Part shown: positions 46,395 to 55,981 of the stretch, in pieces | How positions within the stretch are numbered: the first letter of the stretch is position 1 | Layout: every line of letters begins with the position of its first letter | NCBI RefSeq assembly: GCF_003268635.1 | Contig: NZ_CP029639.1 | Span: forward strand, 5,664,001 to 5,728,000 | From: Paenibacillus sp. DCT19 | GTDB taxonomy: Bacteria > Bacillota > Bacilli > Paenibacillales > Paenibacillaceae | DNA length: 64,000 bases | Direction of reading: 5' to 3' | Translations under genes and position numbers: made by a program | The notes under the pieces: model-generated | Seen by the model: only the letters and a program-made list of their open reading frames with translations | What the model was told of the DNA's origin: nothing | The model's database searches: none

Positions 46395-47497
46395 GCATGT
46401 TTGCCTCCTTTTTTGCGAATCAGACTTAATACCAGCAGCACCAGAGGTAAGATAGCAAACAAGAATACAGATGCATTGCCCAGCATATCCCCTAATGCAA
46501 AGGTCTGATCCACATTTTTGGGCATCAATGCTGTGATATAGATAAATGGAAGCAGTGCATACATAATAACTGGCATCTTCTTCGCACGAAATAAATCACG
46601 TATCCCCACCGAAGCGCAGTAATGAGTAATAACTGTTGTCGAGAAAATTTGCATAATCCAGATCACGAGCAATAAGGATTCGAAACGCTCAAAAATTAGA
46701 CCTTGGATCTCGAAGCTTCTCACCAAATCCAGTGTTGGCCATGTTCTCGTCTTAATACCATCCAGAGACAGACTACCCACAACCATAACAACGGTGATTA
46801 AGTAAACAATGGTAGAAGTCATCAATCCCCAGGTCATTGCCTTATTGCTTTTTTTCGGATTATGCATATATGCCGTTATGACCAGCATCACCTCGTAGCC
46901 GGTATACGATAGCAAAGAAGGCTTCAACCCTTTAAGCACTGGCATAATCCCATCTCCGAGTACAGGGCGTAGATTGCCAATCTCGAACAACTGATTACTA
47001 AGCAGAATTTCCATCACAAAAATAATCAGCGTAATTGGCAATATAATCTCAAACACACGCACAATAACGGCAAGTCCACCAGTAATCAGATAGATGCCTA
47101 CCCACATAAAAACCATTACGATCGCCCAAGTCGGCGTACGCTCAAGCAGATACATTCCCGTTACATCCGCCATAACTCTAATTTCGAATGCAGCGATAAC
47201 CGTGAAATACACAATCATGGCACAGCCCAATATGTAAGCAATCCAGCTCCCCGTGATCTCGCGGGTGAACTGGAAAACGGTTTTCCCTGGAAAGCGACGA
47301 CACAAAGTGACCAGAATAATGCCAATGCCTGTAACGATCAGCCCAGCCAAAATAATGGAAATCCAGACATCTGGTGTTCCGACCGCTTTACTGGTTGTTC
47401 GAGGTAACGTTAAGATCCCGGCACCCAGCATGTAATTGACAATAATTACAACGGCCTGTGTCGTCGTAATTTTGCCTAGAGGGCTTTCTCCATTCAA
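46391..47497 (-). CDS. gerKB: Spore germination protein, GerAB/GerKB permease-like subunit
   Basis: A 368-residue membrane protein with about ten helices of the amino-acid-permease-like GerAB family (MLGAGILTLPRTTSKAVGTPD near the start). It is thought to bind the germinant. Start is a TTG at 47497 preceded by GGAGGTG. It follows the A subunit by 33 bases and overlaps the C subunit gene by four bases. Confidence 0.9.
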   Translation of the reverse strand: MNGESPLGKITTTQAVVIIVNYMLGAGILTLPRTTSKAVGTPDVWISIILAGLIVTGIGIILVTLCRRFPGKTVFQFTREITGSWIAYILGCAMIVYFTVIAAFEIRVMADVTGMYLLERTPTWAIVMVFMWVGIYLITGGLAVIVRVFEIILPITLIIFVMEILLSNQLFEIGNLRPVLGDGIMPVLKGLKPSLLSYTGYEVMLVITAYMHNPKKSNKAMTWGLMTSTIVYLITVVMVVGSLSLDGIKTRTWPTLDLVRSFEIQGLIFERFESLLLVIWIMQIFSTTVITHYCASVGIRDLFRAKKMPVIMYALLPFIYITALMPKNVDQTFALGDMLGNASVFLFAILPLVLLVLSLIRKKGGKHA

Positions 47498-47530
47498 TGC
47501 AATTCACCTCCAGCCCTTTTGTAAATGAAC

Positions 47531-49243
47531 CTATTTTTTACGATCCTCGTCTATAGGATTAGTCATAATCGGACGTTTTCTCATCATATTTAACGGAGCA
47601 CGGATGAAGAAATCCTTCCATTCACCCAGGTGATACGGGACGGCTGGCGCAACATAAGGTACCCCGAAACTTGAGAGTCGTGACAGATGTGTACACACAA
47701 GCAAAAAGAACATAACCACCCCGAATAATCCGAGTACCGCTGCACTAAACATCGCCACAAACCTTAGAATACGTAGTGTTAACCCTGCACTATACACAGG
47801 AATCGTAAAGGACGATATCGCCGTAACCGCTACAACAATGACGAGGAACTGACTGATAATTCCGGCCTGTACTGCAGCTTGACCAATAATTAGACCTCCT
47901 ACGATTCCCATCGCAGGTCCAATTGGCTTAGGTAAACGAATTCCTGCTTCCCTCAGAATCTCAATGGAGAGCTCCATAATCAATACTTCAATTAGAGAAG
48001 GAAATGGTACCCCTGTCCGTGTCTCAATTATCGTCAATACCAGTTTGGTTGGAATAAGCCCCGGATGGAATGAAATAAAAGAGATATAGAGAGCAGGAGC
48101 GAGCAAAGCAAGCATTGCAGACATAAAACGCAGCATTCTTAGAAAAGTGCCCGGAATCCACCGTTCGTAATAATCCTCAGGCGATTGTAGCAGCATGCTA
48201 AAGGTCACAGGCACAACCAATACAAAAGGTGTCCCATCCAGCAAAATAGCTACCCGACCCTCAAGCAAAGCGCCCATGACCCGGTCAGGTCTTTCTGTAT
48301 TCAGAATCTGTTGAAACGGACTAAGGGTACTATCTTCAATCAGTTGCTCCACATAACCCGATTCGAGCATATCATCCATATCCATCTCTTGAATTCGCTT
48401 CTGCACTTCAGCTACAAGCTTAGGGTCAGCAATATCCTGAATATAGGCAATCGCCAAATCTTTTTTGACACGTGAGCCAACTTCGAATTTTTCAATAAAT
48501 AAACTCTGATTACTACCATGGCGACGCAAAATACCTGTATTATCACTTAACTCCTCTGTGAAACCGATCCGGGGGCCACGAAGTAGCCCTTCGGATAAAG
48601 GTTCATCGACACCACGCGTTTTTCCCTTCGCTGTGCCAATTAACATGGCCCCAGGTAACCCATCCACCAATAATGCATTCTTGCCTAACAGCACAGCAAT
48701 GGACAGCTCCTGAAGAGATTGTGTCTCCTGCACCTGACTTACAGGAAGCAGTTGTTCCTTCAAATACGACGTCAGGAAGTCAGCGTTATTATCTTGCACG
48801 AACTCCCCCTGAGTCTGCTCAGGCACACCTTCGAACATCAATGATTTAATAAGGTACTCATCCATTAAATTCATATCTGTGAGTCCTTCGGTAAACATGA
48901 CCGCAGCCCGTGTATTCGTACCTCTAATCGTGAACTCGCGAAGATGCACATCTGCATTTTTACCAAAGGTTTCTTTAATACTAATCAGATCCGTATCATA
49001 GTTACCGGTTATTTTAATATTGGCATAGTGCCCTGTCTCCGTTCCGCTTCCTACTCCCGCAGCGGCAGGTGAGATGTCCTTTGGGGATATCAACGGTTTG
49101 GTGGAGCGGGTGAAGCTACCACGCTTGATTGAAGTATTGATCCATCGTGTGATCAAGGTAATGCCAATGGGAATGATAATGACCAAGAAGGCCTGAATCC
49201 ATACTGGCCATTTGGGCACATAGGAAACGATGGTAGACCACAT
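47531..49243 (-). CDS. gerKA: Spore germination protein, GerAA/GerKA subunit
   Basis: A 570-residue subunit of a germinant receptor. Conserved parts are the N-terminal domain with NTRAAVMFTEGLTD and the membrane domain with VAILLDGTPFVLVVPVTF, PEDYYERW, FIPTKLVLTIIETRTGVPFPSLIEVLIMELSIEILREAGIRLPKPIG (only fragments quoted elsewhere). Four or five helices lie in the last 200 residues. The ATG at 49243 is used: GGGGTG precedes it, and the frame upstream to 49402 crosses a terminator hairpin. Confidence 0.9.
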   Translation of the reverse strand: MWSTIVSYVPKWPVWIQAFLVIIIPIGITLITRWINTSIKRGSFTRSTKPLISPKDISPAAAGVGSGTETGHYANIKITGNYDTDLISIKETFGKNADVHLREFTIRGTNTRAAVMFTEGLTDMNLMDEYLIKSLMFEGVPEQTQGEFVQDNNADFLTSYLKEQLLPVSQVQETQSLQELSIAVLLGKNALLVDGLPGAMLIGTAKGKTRGVDEPLSEGLLRGPRIGFTEELSDNTGILRRHGSNQSLFIEKFEVGSRVKKDLAIAYIQDIADPKLVAEVQKRIQEMDMDDMLESGYVEQLIEDSTLSPFQQILNTERPDRVMGALLEGRVAILLDGTPFVLVVPVTFSMLLQSPEDYYERWIPGTFLRMLRFMSAMLALLAPALYISFISFHPGLIPTKLVLTIIETRTGVPFPSLIEVLIMELSIEILREAGIRLPKPIGPAMGIVGGLIIGQAAVQAGIISQFLVIVVAVTAISSFTIPVYSAGLTLRILRFVAMFSAAVLGLFGVVMFFLLVCTHLSRLSSFGVPYVAPAVPYHLGEWKDFFIRAPLNMMRKRPIMTNPIDEDRKK

Positions 49244-49334
49244 ATTCTCACCCCAACATTTCTCTGCATCGTTAGCTGCAGGTATTCGAGAGTATTGTTT
49301 CCCCGTTTCCACACAAACATTCCCGTTTTTGTAA

Positions 49335-49366
49335 ACAAAAAAAACGGTTCCCCTTAAGGAACCGCA
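49335..49366 (-). terminator. Terminator upstream of the gerK operon
   Basis: On the minus strand CGGTTCC and GGAACCG flank a six-base loop, followed by eight T residues. It ends the transcript of the upstream chemoreceptor-like gene, so the gerK operon has its own promoter within 49244-49335. Confidence 0.8.
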
Positions 49367-49477
49367 TCCAACTTTAAACGGATATACATTTATGCAATTC
49401 ATTTATGTAGCTCATAGGAACCCCAGATATAAGATATGGCATGATTCAACCTGCAATCTGAAACTGCCAGCAATTCA

Positions 49478-50395
49478 TCACACGATTTTGGTTACTTGCT
49501 GCGCCTTGGCATCGAGTAACTGAGCAGCTGCGGCAATCGACGTGAAGTCATTCAAAGCGATCTCTATCCGCTCTTTACTCTGTCCCACGTATTCCTCAAC
49601 CTTTTGTGTACCGCCCGAGATATTTCCGATCTCTTTGGTAATTCCGGTAACGCTATCACGAATTTCATTAATCGAATTCTCTACAATCCCGGATAGCTTT
49701 TTCACTTCTTTGGCAACAATATCGAATCCTCGCCCATACTCCCCGCGTGTGCAGCTTCAATCGCAGCATTCAAAGCGAGTAACTGCGTTTGTGATGCAAT
49801 TTCCCGGATCGTCTGTACCACCCTTGAATCGATCCAGCTTGTTCCTGCAAATGAGTCAACGTTGTGCGATTATGAGCGGACACCTCTGAAATGATTGAAA
49901 TACTGGACATTAATTCCCGACTCCGTCCAATTCCCCGTCTGCTTGCTCGCTCAGCTCATGAGACATCGTTTTCAATTCATTTACGACTGTAGATATATTC
50001 GTTTGACGGTTGGTGATGTTGGTCGCTATTTTTGACACACCGAGTATTTTTTGATTGTTTTCATCATAAACAGGCATATACGTAGCCTCAAGCCACACGG
50101 AATTGCCATTTGCATCCTTACGTTCTACCTTATCCTGAAAGCTTACTCCACTGAAAATACTGCTCCAGAATGCTTCATATTCCACACTGTTCACAAAGTG
50201 ATCAAAGCAAAACTGTTCATGCTGCATACCGTACATCTCTTCTTTTTGATAGCCCATCGTTGTGGCAAATACATCATTCACATATGTAACCTTGCGTTTC
50301 ATATCGAATCGAATAATCGCCAAACTTTTCTCCATCGCTTTGATAACCAAGTCATCTGTCACAACATCTTTTTTCATTACATCCACTATAGACAC
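49478..50395 (-). pseudogene. Soluble PAS-chemoreceptor (MCP) signalling protein, broken by three frameshifts
   Basis: Reading across frames gives a protein of about 306 residues without membrane helices: a PAS domain (AIIRFDMKRKVTYVNDVFATTMG, GVSFQDKVERKDANGNSVWLEATY, in part) and an MCP signalling hairpin (IASQTQLLALNAAIEAAHAGEYG, KEVKKLSGIVENSINEIRD, ISGGTQKVEEYVGQS). The frame is lost at three G/C runs: 49916-49918 (CCC), 49821-49823 (CCC) and 49741-49744 (CCCC). Adding one base at each restores the canonical hairpin. It would couple an internal signal, perhaps redox or a bound cofactor, to CheA/CheW. No che genes in the window. Confidence 0.8.
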
Positions 50396-50697
50396 GCCAT
50401 ATCCCCCACTCTAAACCATGATAGAAACCTCTTGCAATAACAGGCTAGGCTAAATAACACTTCATATAATATGTATCTCTATTAATTCAAGATAACTATA
50501 TTAATGATACCCGGATTCGGGACTTTTGGATCACTAATTCGAACATAAATAATCATTGGCTTGATCATACAATAGCATTTCGATTTGTACCATACTTTAA
50601 TTCGCACATTCTCTTAAATAATGTAGGAGAATAACCGACAATAAAAAAAGGGGATTTCTGTGATAAATCTCACTTTTTGGTCAGGAGGAATAGGTAT
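50396..50697. other. Intergenic region
   Basis: A 302-base gap upstream of the beta-helix gene and the divergent chemoreceptor-like gene. AT-rich with a poly-A/G stretch near 50640 before the ribosome site. No hairpin, operator or repeat recognised. Confidence 0.35.
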
Positions 50698-51897
50698 ATG
50701 TTTAAGGGTTTAAAGAGAACAGTTCGGCTTGGCCTGCTGCTTCTTGTCTCTACTGCCTTTGTTGTTCAAGGAGCTACGGTTGGGACTCCAGTAGTTCAGG
50801 CAGCGGACAATGTGATTAAAGCAACCGATTTGGGAGTCAAAGCGAATTCAAAAAACGCTCAAACCAAGGAAATTCAAAATGCATTAAAGTATTTCTATGA
50901 TCGAGGAATGGAAGGAACCGTTTATTTTTCAAAAGGTACATACTATGTCGATGAATCTATTCGTTTATACGCTGGTGTTAGTCTAACCGGTGATGGAATG
51001 GGACAAACCATTTTCAAAAAGACAGGCTCTTCTAGCCAATATGTCATCGGTAACCCAATTCTTCGTAATCAATCCAATCGAATCAATGTGAAGATATCTA
51101 ATCTGACGATTGATGCCGATCGTGAAAATCGGGAAGCTCGCGGTGCTAGTCAGGTAGGTGGGATCATTATCGATGTTCCTGTCTCCCACCTCATCCTTGA
51201 CCAGATTGAGATTCGGGATACCACCATTGGAGCCTTGCTACGTAGAACGAAAGATTCCGAGATCACCAACAGTCGCTTTGACCGAAACAATGGACATGCC
51301 ATTGCCACAGGACACGAAAGCTTCCCTGCTGGTGAGTTTAGCAACGTCAAAATCTTAAATAATCAGATTACGAATTCGGGCAGCGGCAGCGGAATTAACC
51401 TTTCTCGTGCGACCTATACCACCGTGTCCGGCAATCAAATCATTAACCGTACCCACCAATCAGACGGCTATGCTGGTATTCGTATCCCTAATGACGGTGC
51501 CAACAACACCATTACAAACAATGTGATTGAGAACTATCCGCGGGGTATCTTTGTACTGACAGGAGCAACCGGAAATCATGTTTACGGCAATACGATCAAA
51601 AATGCTTCTCTTCAAGGTCTGCTGGTGCAAGCAAGTGGCAATACCTTTACAGACAATGAATTTATTCAAACGAATACTTCGCTTAAACCAGATGCTGTTA
51701 TTCGTCTAGATGGCTCCAACCAGAATAAAGTGATTGGTAATGAGATGACAACCCATTCCGGTTTCTCCATTACCGGTATCCGTCTTACCAACTCTAGCTC
51801 GAATGAAATTAAGAACAATATTACCGATACTTCAGGCAAGTCCATCAGTATTGAAGGTGGAAATGGCAACGTAAATACAGGTAACCGTAATCGCTAA
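50698..51897 (+). CDS. Secreted right-handed parallel beta-helix protein
   Basis: A 399-residue exported protein: signal peptide (LGLLLLVSTAFVVQGATVG) cleaved near residue 38, then a pectate-lyase-like beta-helix with repeated NxIxN-type turns (NNQITNSGSGSGI, SGNQIINRTH, TNNVIENYPRGI, YGNTIKNASLQG, TDNEFIQTNTS, SNEIKNNITD). The N-terminal cap ALKYFYDRGMEGTVYFSKGTYYVDESI resembles polysaccharide-degrading enzymes. No catalytic Asp/Arg set can be assigned with confidence. Start at 50698 behind AGGAGG. Confidence 0.8.
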   Translation: MFKGLKRTVRLGLLLLVSTAFVVQGATVGTPVVQAADNVIKATDLGVKANSKNAQTKEIQNALKYFYDRGMEGTVYFSKGTYYVDESIRLYAGVSLTGDGMGQTIFKKTGSSSQYVIGNPILRNQSNRINVKISNLTIDADRENREARGASQVGGIIIDVPVSHLILDQIEIRDTTIGALLRRTKDSEITNSRFDRNNGHAIATGHESFPAGEFSNVKILNNQITNSGSGSGINLSRATYTTVSGNQIINRTHQSDGYAGIRIPNDGANNTITNNVIENYPRGIFVLTGATGNHVYGNTIKNASLQGLLVQASGNTFTDNEFIQTNTSLKPDAVIRLDGSNQNKVIGNEMTTHSGFSITGIRLTNSSSNEIKNNITDTSGKSISIEGGNGNVNTGNRNR

Positions 51898-52046
51898 GCT
51901 AAGGAACAGACGTAATTTAGAGAGTATTATAGTAAACAGAGAGCAAAATAGCAGAATATTAACCAAAGAGTAATACAGAAATATTAGAATATGCATCAGA
52001 TACTGATGTGAGTAGCGAATAGCCTGAACAACAAGTAACTTATGTC

Positions 52047-52089
52047 AAAATCCCCTCTGCTACCTTTATGGAAGCAGGGGATTTTTTTA
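52047..52089 (+). terminator. Terminator of the beta-helix gene
   Basis: AAATCCCCTCTGCT pairs with AGCAGGGGATTT and is followed by TTTTTTT, about 150 bases after the stop. Confidence 0.8.
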
Positions 52090-52179
52090 TTGTTTCATTT
52101 GGTGAATTCATCAATAACAATAATATAAGTATCAAATATGGTAAAATTAAACTATACATACATGAGAGGGGAGATTATA

Positions 52180-52686
52180 ATGATACTCCAATTAAAAAGG
52201 GCTTTATTGGCGATGCTTATCGTACTGCTTACCGTAGTTACGGGATGCGACAATTCTAAAGAGGTGAACCAGGCAATTCAAGCCGGCGAAGCCTACAAAA
52301 ATGTGGAGTACACCGTTTCATATCATGAGGATATTTTCTCAGAGCAGTCTGTAATTGAACGAAACAAGTTAATTAAGCCGTACCTCACAGAAGAGTATTA
52401 TGCCAAGGCTGAGCTTAACCGTTACACAACGATGCCCTTTAACATTGTACAAAAGCAACAGTTATCCCTAGAGCCTGAAAATATTGCGTTCGAACCGCTT
52501 AATCAACCAACTGAAGATACGTATGACCTACATTATACATTAGACTTTGTATTGCTTGATCAGGATGGAAACGAGGTTAAACGGGTTCCGAGTAAAGGAC
52601 TGCTCACGATGATGAAAGTGGACGGCAAATGGCTTGTTCAAGCCGATGAACCCGATTGGAAAGTCTCTGCGGAACTTAGTCAATGA
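52180..52686 (+). CDS. Small lipoprotein of unknown function
   Basis: A 168-residue lipoprotein: signal with LLAMLIVLLTVVTGCDNS and a predicted lipid Cys. The mature part (NVEYTVSYHEDIFSEQSVIERNKLIKPYLTEEYYAK; short pieces quoted) is acidic and ends FVLLDQDGNEVKRVPSKGLLTMMKVDGKWLVQADEPDW, a pattern of small nuclear-transport-factor-like domains seen in secreted Bacillales lipoproteins. GGGGAG lies six bases before the ATG. Role unknown. Confidence 0.65.
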   Translation: MILQLKRALLAMLIVLLTVVTGCDNSKEVNQAIQAGEAYKNVEYTVSYHEDIFSEQSVIERNKLIKPYLTEEYYAKAELNRYTTMPFNIVQKQQLSLEPENIAFEPLNQPTEDTYDLHYTLDFVLLDQDGNEVKRVPSKGLLTMMKVDGKWLVQADEPDWKVSAELSQ

Positions 52687-52703
52687 CTCATACATGCCTA
52701 TCG

Positions 52704-53084
52704 TTAGTGTTTCCCAAAACCATCCTCACACGTAATGTTTGATCTAAGAATATCGTTAAGACTTTGTTTCGCATGTTCTAATTTTTGCTGAGCCTCTTCG
52801 ATTTCAGATATTTTCCCCTGAATGATAACACTTTGTTCGTTTTCGGAGAAACCGTTCTTCGAGATCATGGACTCTATATCCTGAATTGTAAAGCCAACGG
52901 CCAAGCATTGCTTAACCACTTCCAAGTGCTGAATGATGCCTGGCGTGTATATCCGATAATTGTTCTGGTCTCTCAGCACATACTCATCGGTAATAATCCC
53001 AACCTTCTCATAGTAACGGATCGTTGATATGGGGAGGTTTATTATTTTAGAAACTTCATTAATTTTCACTTGAGTCACCTTCAT
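52704..53084 (-). CDS. MerR-family regulator
   Basis: A 126-residue MerR regulator: KINEVSKIINLPISTIRYYEKVGIITDEYV followed by IQHLEVVKQCLAVGFTIQDIESMI and a coiled coil, ending with one Cys (NITCEDGFGKH). Divergent from a nitroreductase gene, which it probably regulates, as in known MerR/nitroreductase pairs. A near-palindrome CTATAAAGTATACTTCATAG lies in the shared promoter region. Confidence 0.85.
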   Translation of the reverse strand: MKVTQVKINEVSKIINLPISTIRYYEKVGIITDEYVLRDQNNYRIYTPGIIQHLEVVKQCLAVGFTIQDIESMISKNGFSENEQSVIIQGKISEIEEAQQKLEHAKQSLNDILRSNITCEDGFGKH

Positions 53085-53096
53085 TTCTTTTGCTTG

Positions 53097-53116
53097 CTAT
53101 AAAGTATACTTCATAG
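53097..53116. promoter_or_regulatory. Probable MerR operator
   Basis: CTATAAAGTATACTTCATAG is a near-perfect dyad (CTAT-AAGTATACTT-ATAG) 13 bases before the MerR start and 75 before the nitroreductase start, with the AAGTATACTT core also found in the operator at 8157. Confidence 0.55.
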
Positions 53117-53189
53117 TTTAGACTCCTCATAGTGAGATAATTACAAAGTAACCACCTCACTATTATGCGTATAGAGGAGAGAAACCTAC

Positions 53190-53840
53190 ATGAATACAAC
53201 GACTGACCACTTTAGCAAAACAAATGATTTTAATTCGATCGTCCTAGAACGTCGTTCAGTGAAAGAATACGATCCCGAAGTAAAAATTAGCCGCGAAGAA
53301 ATGACGGAAATCTTGTCGAAGGCTTCCCGCGCTCCATCCGCCATTAACATGCAGCCATGGCGTTTCCTTGTCATCGACAGTGCTGAAGGGAAACAGAAAA
53401 TGGCACCTCTAGCCTCGTTTAACCAGACGCAGGCACTAACCTCTTCGGCCCTTATTGCCGTATTCTATGATGCCCACAACACCGAATACATGGAAGAAAT
53501 TTTCAGTAAATCTGTGGAGCTTGGTTATATGCCGCAAGAGATCAAGGAGATGCAGATGGGGCAGGCAAAACCGTATTATGATAGCCTGAGCACATCTGCT
53601 CTGCGTGATATCAACCTGATTGACTCTGGACTCATAGCCATGCAGCTCATGCTTATTGCCCGTGCTCACGGTTACGACACCAACCCTATGGCTGGTTATG
53701 ATAAAGATCAGATCGCCGAAGTCTTCGGCCTAGACAAAGCCAGATTTCAGCCTGTCATGCTGATCTCCATCGGTAAAGCAGCCAAAGCAGGTTATCCTTC
53801 CTATCGTCTCCCCGTTGATACGATTACAACTTGGGCTTGA
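53190..53840 (+). CDS. Nitroreductase-family oxidoreductase
   Basis: A 216-residue FMN-dependent enzyme. The start LERRSVKEYDPEVKISREEM and the flavin-contact ASRAPSAINMQPWRFLVI are typical; the C-terminal GLDKARFQPVMLISIGKA fits. It reduces nitro groups or quinones with NAD(P)H. Divergent from the MerR regulator. AGGAGAG precedes the ATG. Confidence 0.9.
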   Translation: MNTTTDHFSKTNDFNSIVLERRSVKEYDPEVKISREEMTEILSKASRAPSAINMQPWRFLVIDSAEGKQKMAPLASFNQTQALTSSALIAVFYDAHNTEYMEEIFSKSVELGYMPQEIKEMQMGQAKPYYDSLSTSALRDINLIDSGLIAMQLMLIARAHGYDTNPMAGYDKDQIAEVFGLDKARFQPVMLISIGKAAKAGYPSYRLPVDTITTWA

Positions 53841-54105
53841 ATCAAGATTACTTTTGATTAAAAGGAGCTCTTGATCAAGGCTAGTCTTGATTCATCCTTC
53901 TCTTGATTAGACCTACACTCTTCATACCGAGTTACTAATTTACTTTCACTTATAAAGACAAAAAAGACAAAAAAGACAACCTAGCCTCATTGCTCATAGA
54001 AGTAATAAATAATTAATCATATGATTAATACAAAACTACTTTTCGTATTTTACCTTTTTTTATAACTTTTAATAATTACATCAATTCATGGAATTCATAA
54101 TTAAG

Positions 54106-54148
54106 GGCTGTTCTTAGAAGTAATACTGACTTGGGACAGCCCCTTCTT
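54106..54148. repeat. GGGCTGT foldback repeat
   Basis: GGGCTGTTC near 54106 and GGGACAGCCCC near 54134 pair across about 22 bases. The ends resemble the terminal inverted repeats of IS1182-like elements (GGGCTGTCCC), but no transposase accompanies them. It sits just past the 3' end of the intron remnant. A terminator is an alternative. Confidence 0.45.
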
Positions 54149-54151
54149 CTC

Positions 54152-54910
54152 AAACGAGTAGGAAACTGACCATAAATTAAGTAGCTACCTTTCACACCAT
54201 AATCCGTACTATTTAATGTAAGCACCTCTACAAGGAAAGAAAATCGCATTCACTGCTGTATCACCCAATAGACGGTCGAAATGCCCTATTTCAAATGCCA
54301 CTTCCAACTGTTTTGGGAATCGCCTTACGCTTTACTAGACTTGGCTTAACAACGATAAGCACCGTTTCGCTAATAAACCCAGTTCAGATTTTCTCTGTTC
54401 AGTATGGATGACATCAGCTAGCCTATGCACTGTCTCTTTCTCTACCTTCGTGAGTATCCATACTTTTGCGCTCCTACTTCCACGCGATCTTTTGAGCTAT
54501 TCCTTTTGGTAGTATGCTTTCATCACATTGATGCTCTTTTAGATCTGTACTTGAGACAAAGTGATTGTTCCATCCTCTGACCTCTACTGACTTCTAAACA
54601 CAAGCATTACTTCATCTTTCAAAATTTATTTTCCTATCTAACTTCAGTTAGATCTCCCCGTATAATAGATATATCTTTCCCATCCATCTGGCATATCTAT
54701 ACGAATTGAAACCGAATTAGATTTTGTTTTTATGTAGATGTATTCCACTAATTATTTCTTATATGTGATTTTTGTTCGCAGCTAGGTTTCCCTCTGGCTT
54801 CTTTAAATCCCACCTCACGACCGAAAGTCTGCCCTTGTCTAACACTAGATTCTGTCAAGTCTGTAGCGTACTCTCTCTCCTCCAATTATGACCTATGTCC
54901 GGCTCATCAC
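54152..54910 (-). ncRNA. Degraded class C group II intron (reverse transcriptase largely lost)
   Basis: On the minus strand the element starts GTGATGAGCCGG directly after the T tract of a terminator (54911-54950), the normal target of bacterial class C introns. Landmarks in order match class C ribozymes as I know them: AGGGAAACCTAGCTGCGAAC (about 54774-54790), TACGGGGAGATCT (54650-54662), AAGTCAGTAGAGGTCAGAG (about 54575-54593), a GCGTGGAAGTAGGAGCGC hairpin near 54475, and at the 3' end GGTGTGAAAGG and CCTACTCG (about 54155). The intron-encoded protein is reduced to short frames and domain V looks decayed, so it should be inactive. Length about 760 bases against roughly 1.9 kb for an intact one. 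Confidence 0.7.
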
Positions 54911-54950
54911 AAAAAAGCTCGAATGAGTGAACTCATTCAAGCATTTTTTT
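54911..54950 (-). terminator. Terminator of the ATPase-methylase operon
   Basis: GCTTGAATGAGT and ACTCATTCGAGC form the stem on the minus strand, followed by TTTTTT; the plus strand also has a T tract. It lies 160 bases after the methylase stop. Confidence 0.8.
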
Positions 54951-55108
54951 ATCACTTTTTTTACAACAAATAATTTTTGAGTAACAGACAAATGATAATT
55001 ATGGTTTATTTATAACGTAACCCAGTCCCAGAGAAAAGTAATATATTCCACCAATTGCAGTTCGATTATGACATTTTTTTAGCATATAGACAATCCTAAG
55101 ATATAGAA

Positions 55109-55981
55109 TTATTCTAATACATCCACAACAACTTTCTCAAAAGATTCTATTTTTGTATGCTGACTACAAAACAACAGTTCCTTTTCTTTCCTTTTATTCT
55201 GCGCTGAATAAGTTATATAGTACTGATAATTAGGAACACTTGAGTAAAGATCAATAAGTTGTTTTTGATAATCATATGTTGTAATCCAGTAATAATCATT
55301 TAAATTTATGATAGCATCTCTAAGTAAAATATGATCCTCATGTTCAAACGAATTAGTGTATAGATTTTTACCTTGAACATAGTAAGGTGGATCAAAAAAT
55401 ATAAACGAATTTTTAGGATTTAAATTCCTTATTATTTCTCTAGTCATAACTTTCGCATCGAGATTATAAAGAATTATTTGAGATTTTTTCCTTCCTATTT
55501 TTTCTATCTTTTCAATTAGTGATTTTTTATTGAATCTACAATCAATTTTATATTTACCATTCTGTTTTAAACCGCCTATTACACCACCTGATATAATACC
55601 GCTTCTGTTGGTTCTATTAAGATAAAATGTAGCGAAACCATTAGCTAATGAATGTGGATCATTCTTATATTTTTCAAGTATTTGCTTCTGAGCATGCCAA
55701 CTTTCGATAGTGACAGGGGTCTCAAGTATTTTTTCAATGAATTCATCATTCATGTTCAAAATTGAATACCAAAAAGCATGAATAGATGGATCAATATCAT
55801 TGATAATAATACGTTTAACTACATCATTTAATATCAAGTTAATAGAGATTCCGGAACCTCCAGAGAATGGTTCAATATACGTTAGATCTACTAAGCCATT
55901 TATCGATATTAAATTCTTTACAAATTTTGTTAATTGAGATTTTCCTCCAGGATACCTTAATGGGCTATCAGTTATTGGCAT
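55109..55981 (-). CDS. D12-class (Dam-like) DNA adenine methyltransferase
   Basis: A 290-residue N6-adenine methyltransferase of the DpnM/Dam group. Motifs: RYPGGKS (residues 9-15), SAM-binding EPFSGGSG (36-43), NDIDP (61-65), the family segment YLNRTNRSGIISGG, catalytic DPPYYVQG (about 190), and ITYSAQNKRKEKELLF near the end. The ATG at 55981 overlaps the ATPase stop by 14 bases, so translation is coupled. In defence loci such an enzyme either protects the host or marks self DNA; the sequence it recognises is not deducible. Base composition is much more AT-rich than in glmS or the operons around. Confidence 0.9.
   Translation of the reverse strand: MPITDSPLRYPGGKSQLTKFVKNLISINGLVDLTYIEPFSGGSGISINLILNDVVKRIIINDIDPSIHAFWYSILNMNDEFIEKILETPVTIESWHAQKQILEKYKNDPHSLANGFATFYLNRTNRSGIISGGVIGGLKQNGKYKIDCRFNKKSLIEKIEKIGRKKSQIILYNLDAKVMTREIIRNLNPKNSFIFFDPPYYVQGKNLYTNSFEHEDHILLRDAIINLNDYYWITTYDYQKQLIDLYSSVPNYQYYITYSAQNKRKEKELLFCSQHTKIESFEKVVVDVLE

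Noticed and set aside
49478..50395. Programmed frameshifting in the chemoreceptor gene
   Set aside because: Three separate shifts with no slippery sequence or stimulatory structure; single-base loss in G/C runs is simpler.
53957..53980. Three tandem GACAAAAAA units
   Set aside because: Too short and low in complexity to call a functional repeat.
54012..54029. Palindrome ATTAATCATATGATTAAT as an operator
   Set aside because: Such AT-rich palindromes arise by chance in this island and no gene is near on either side.
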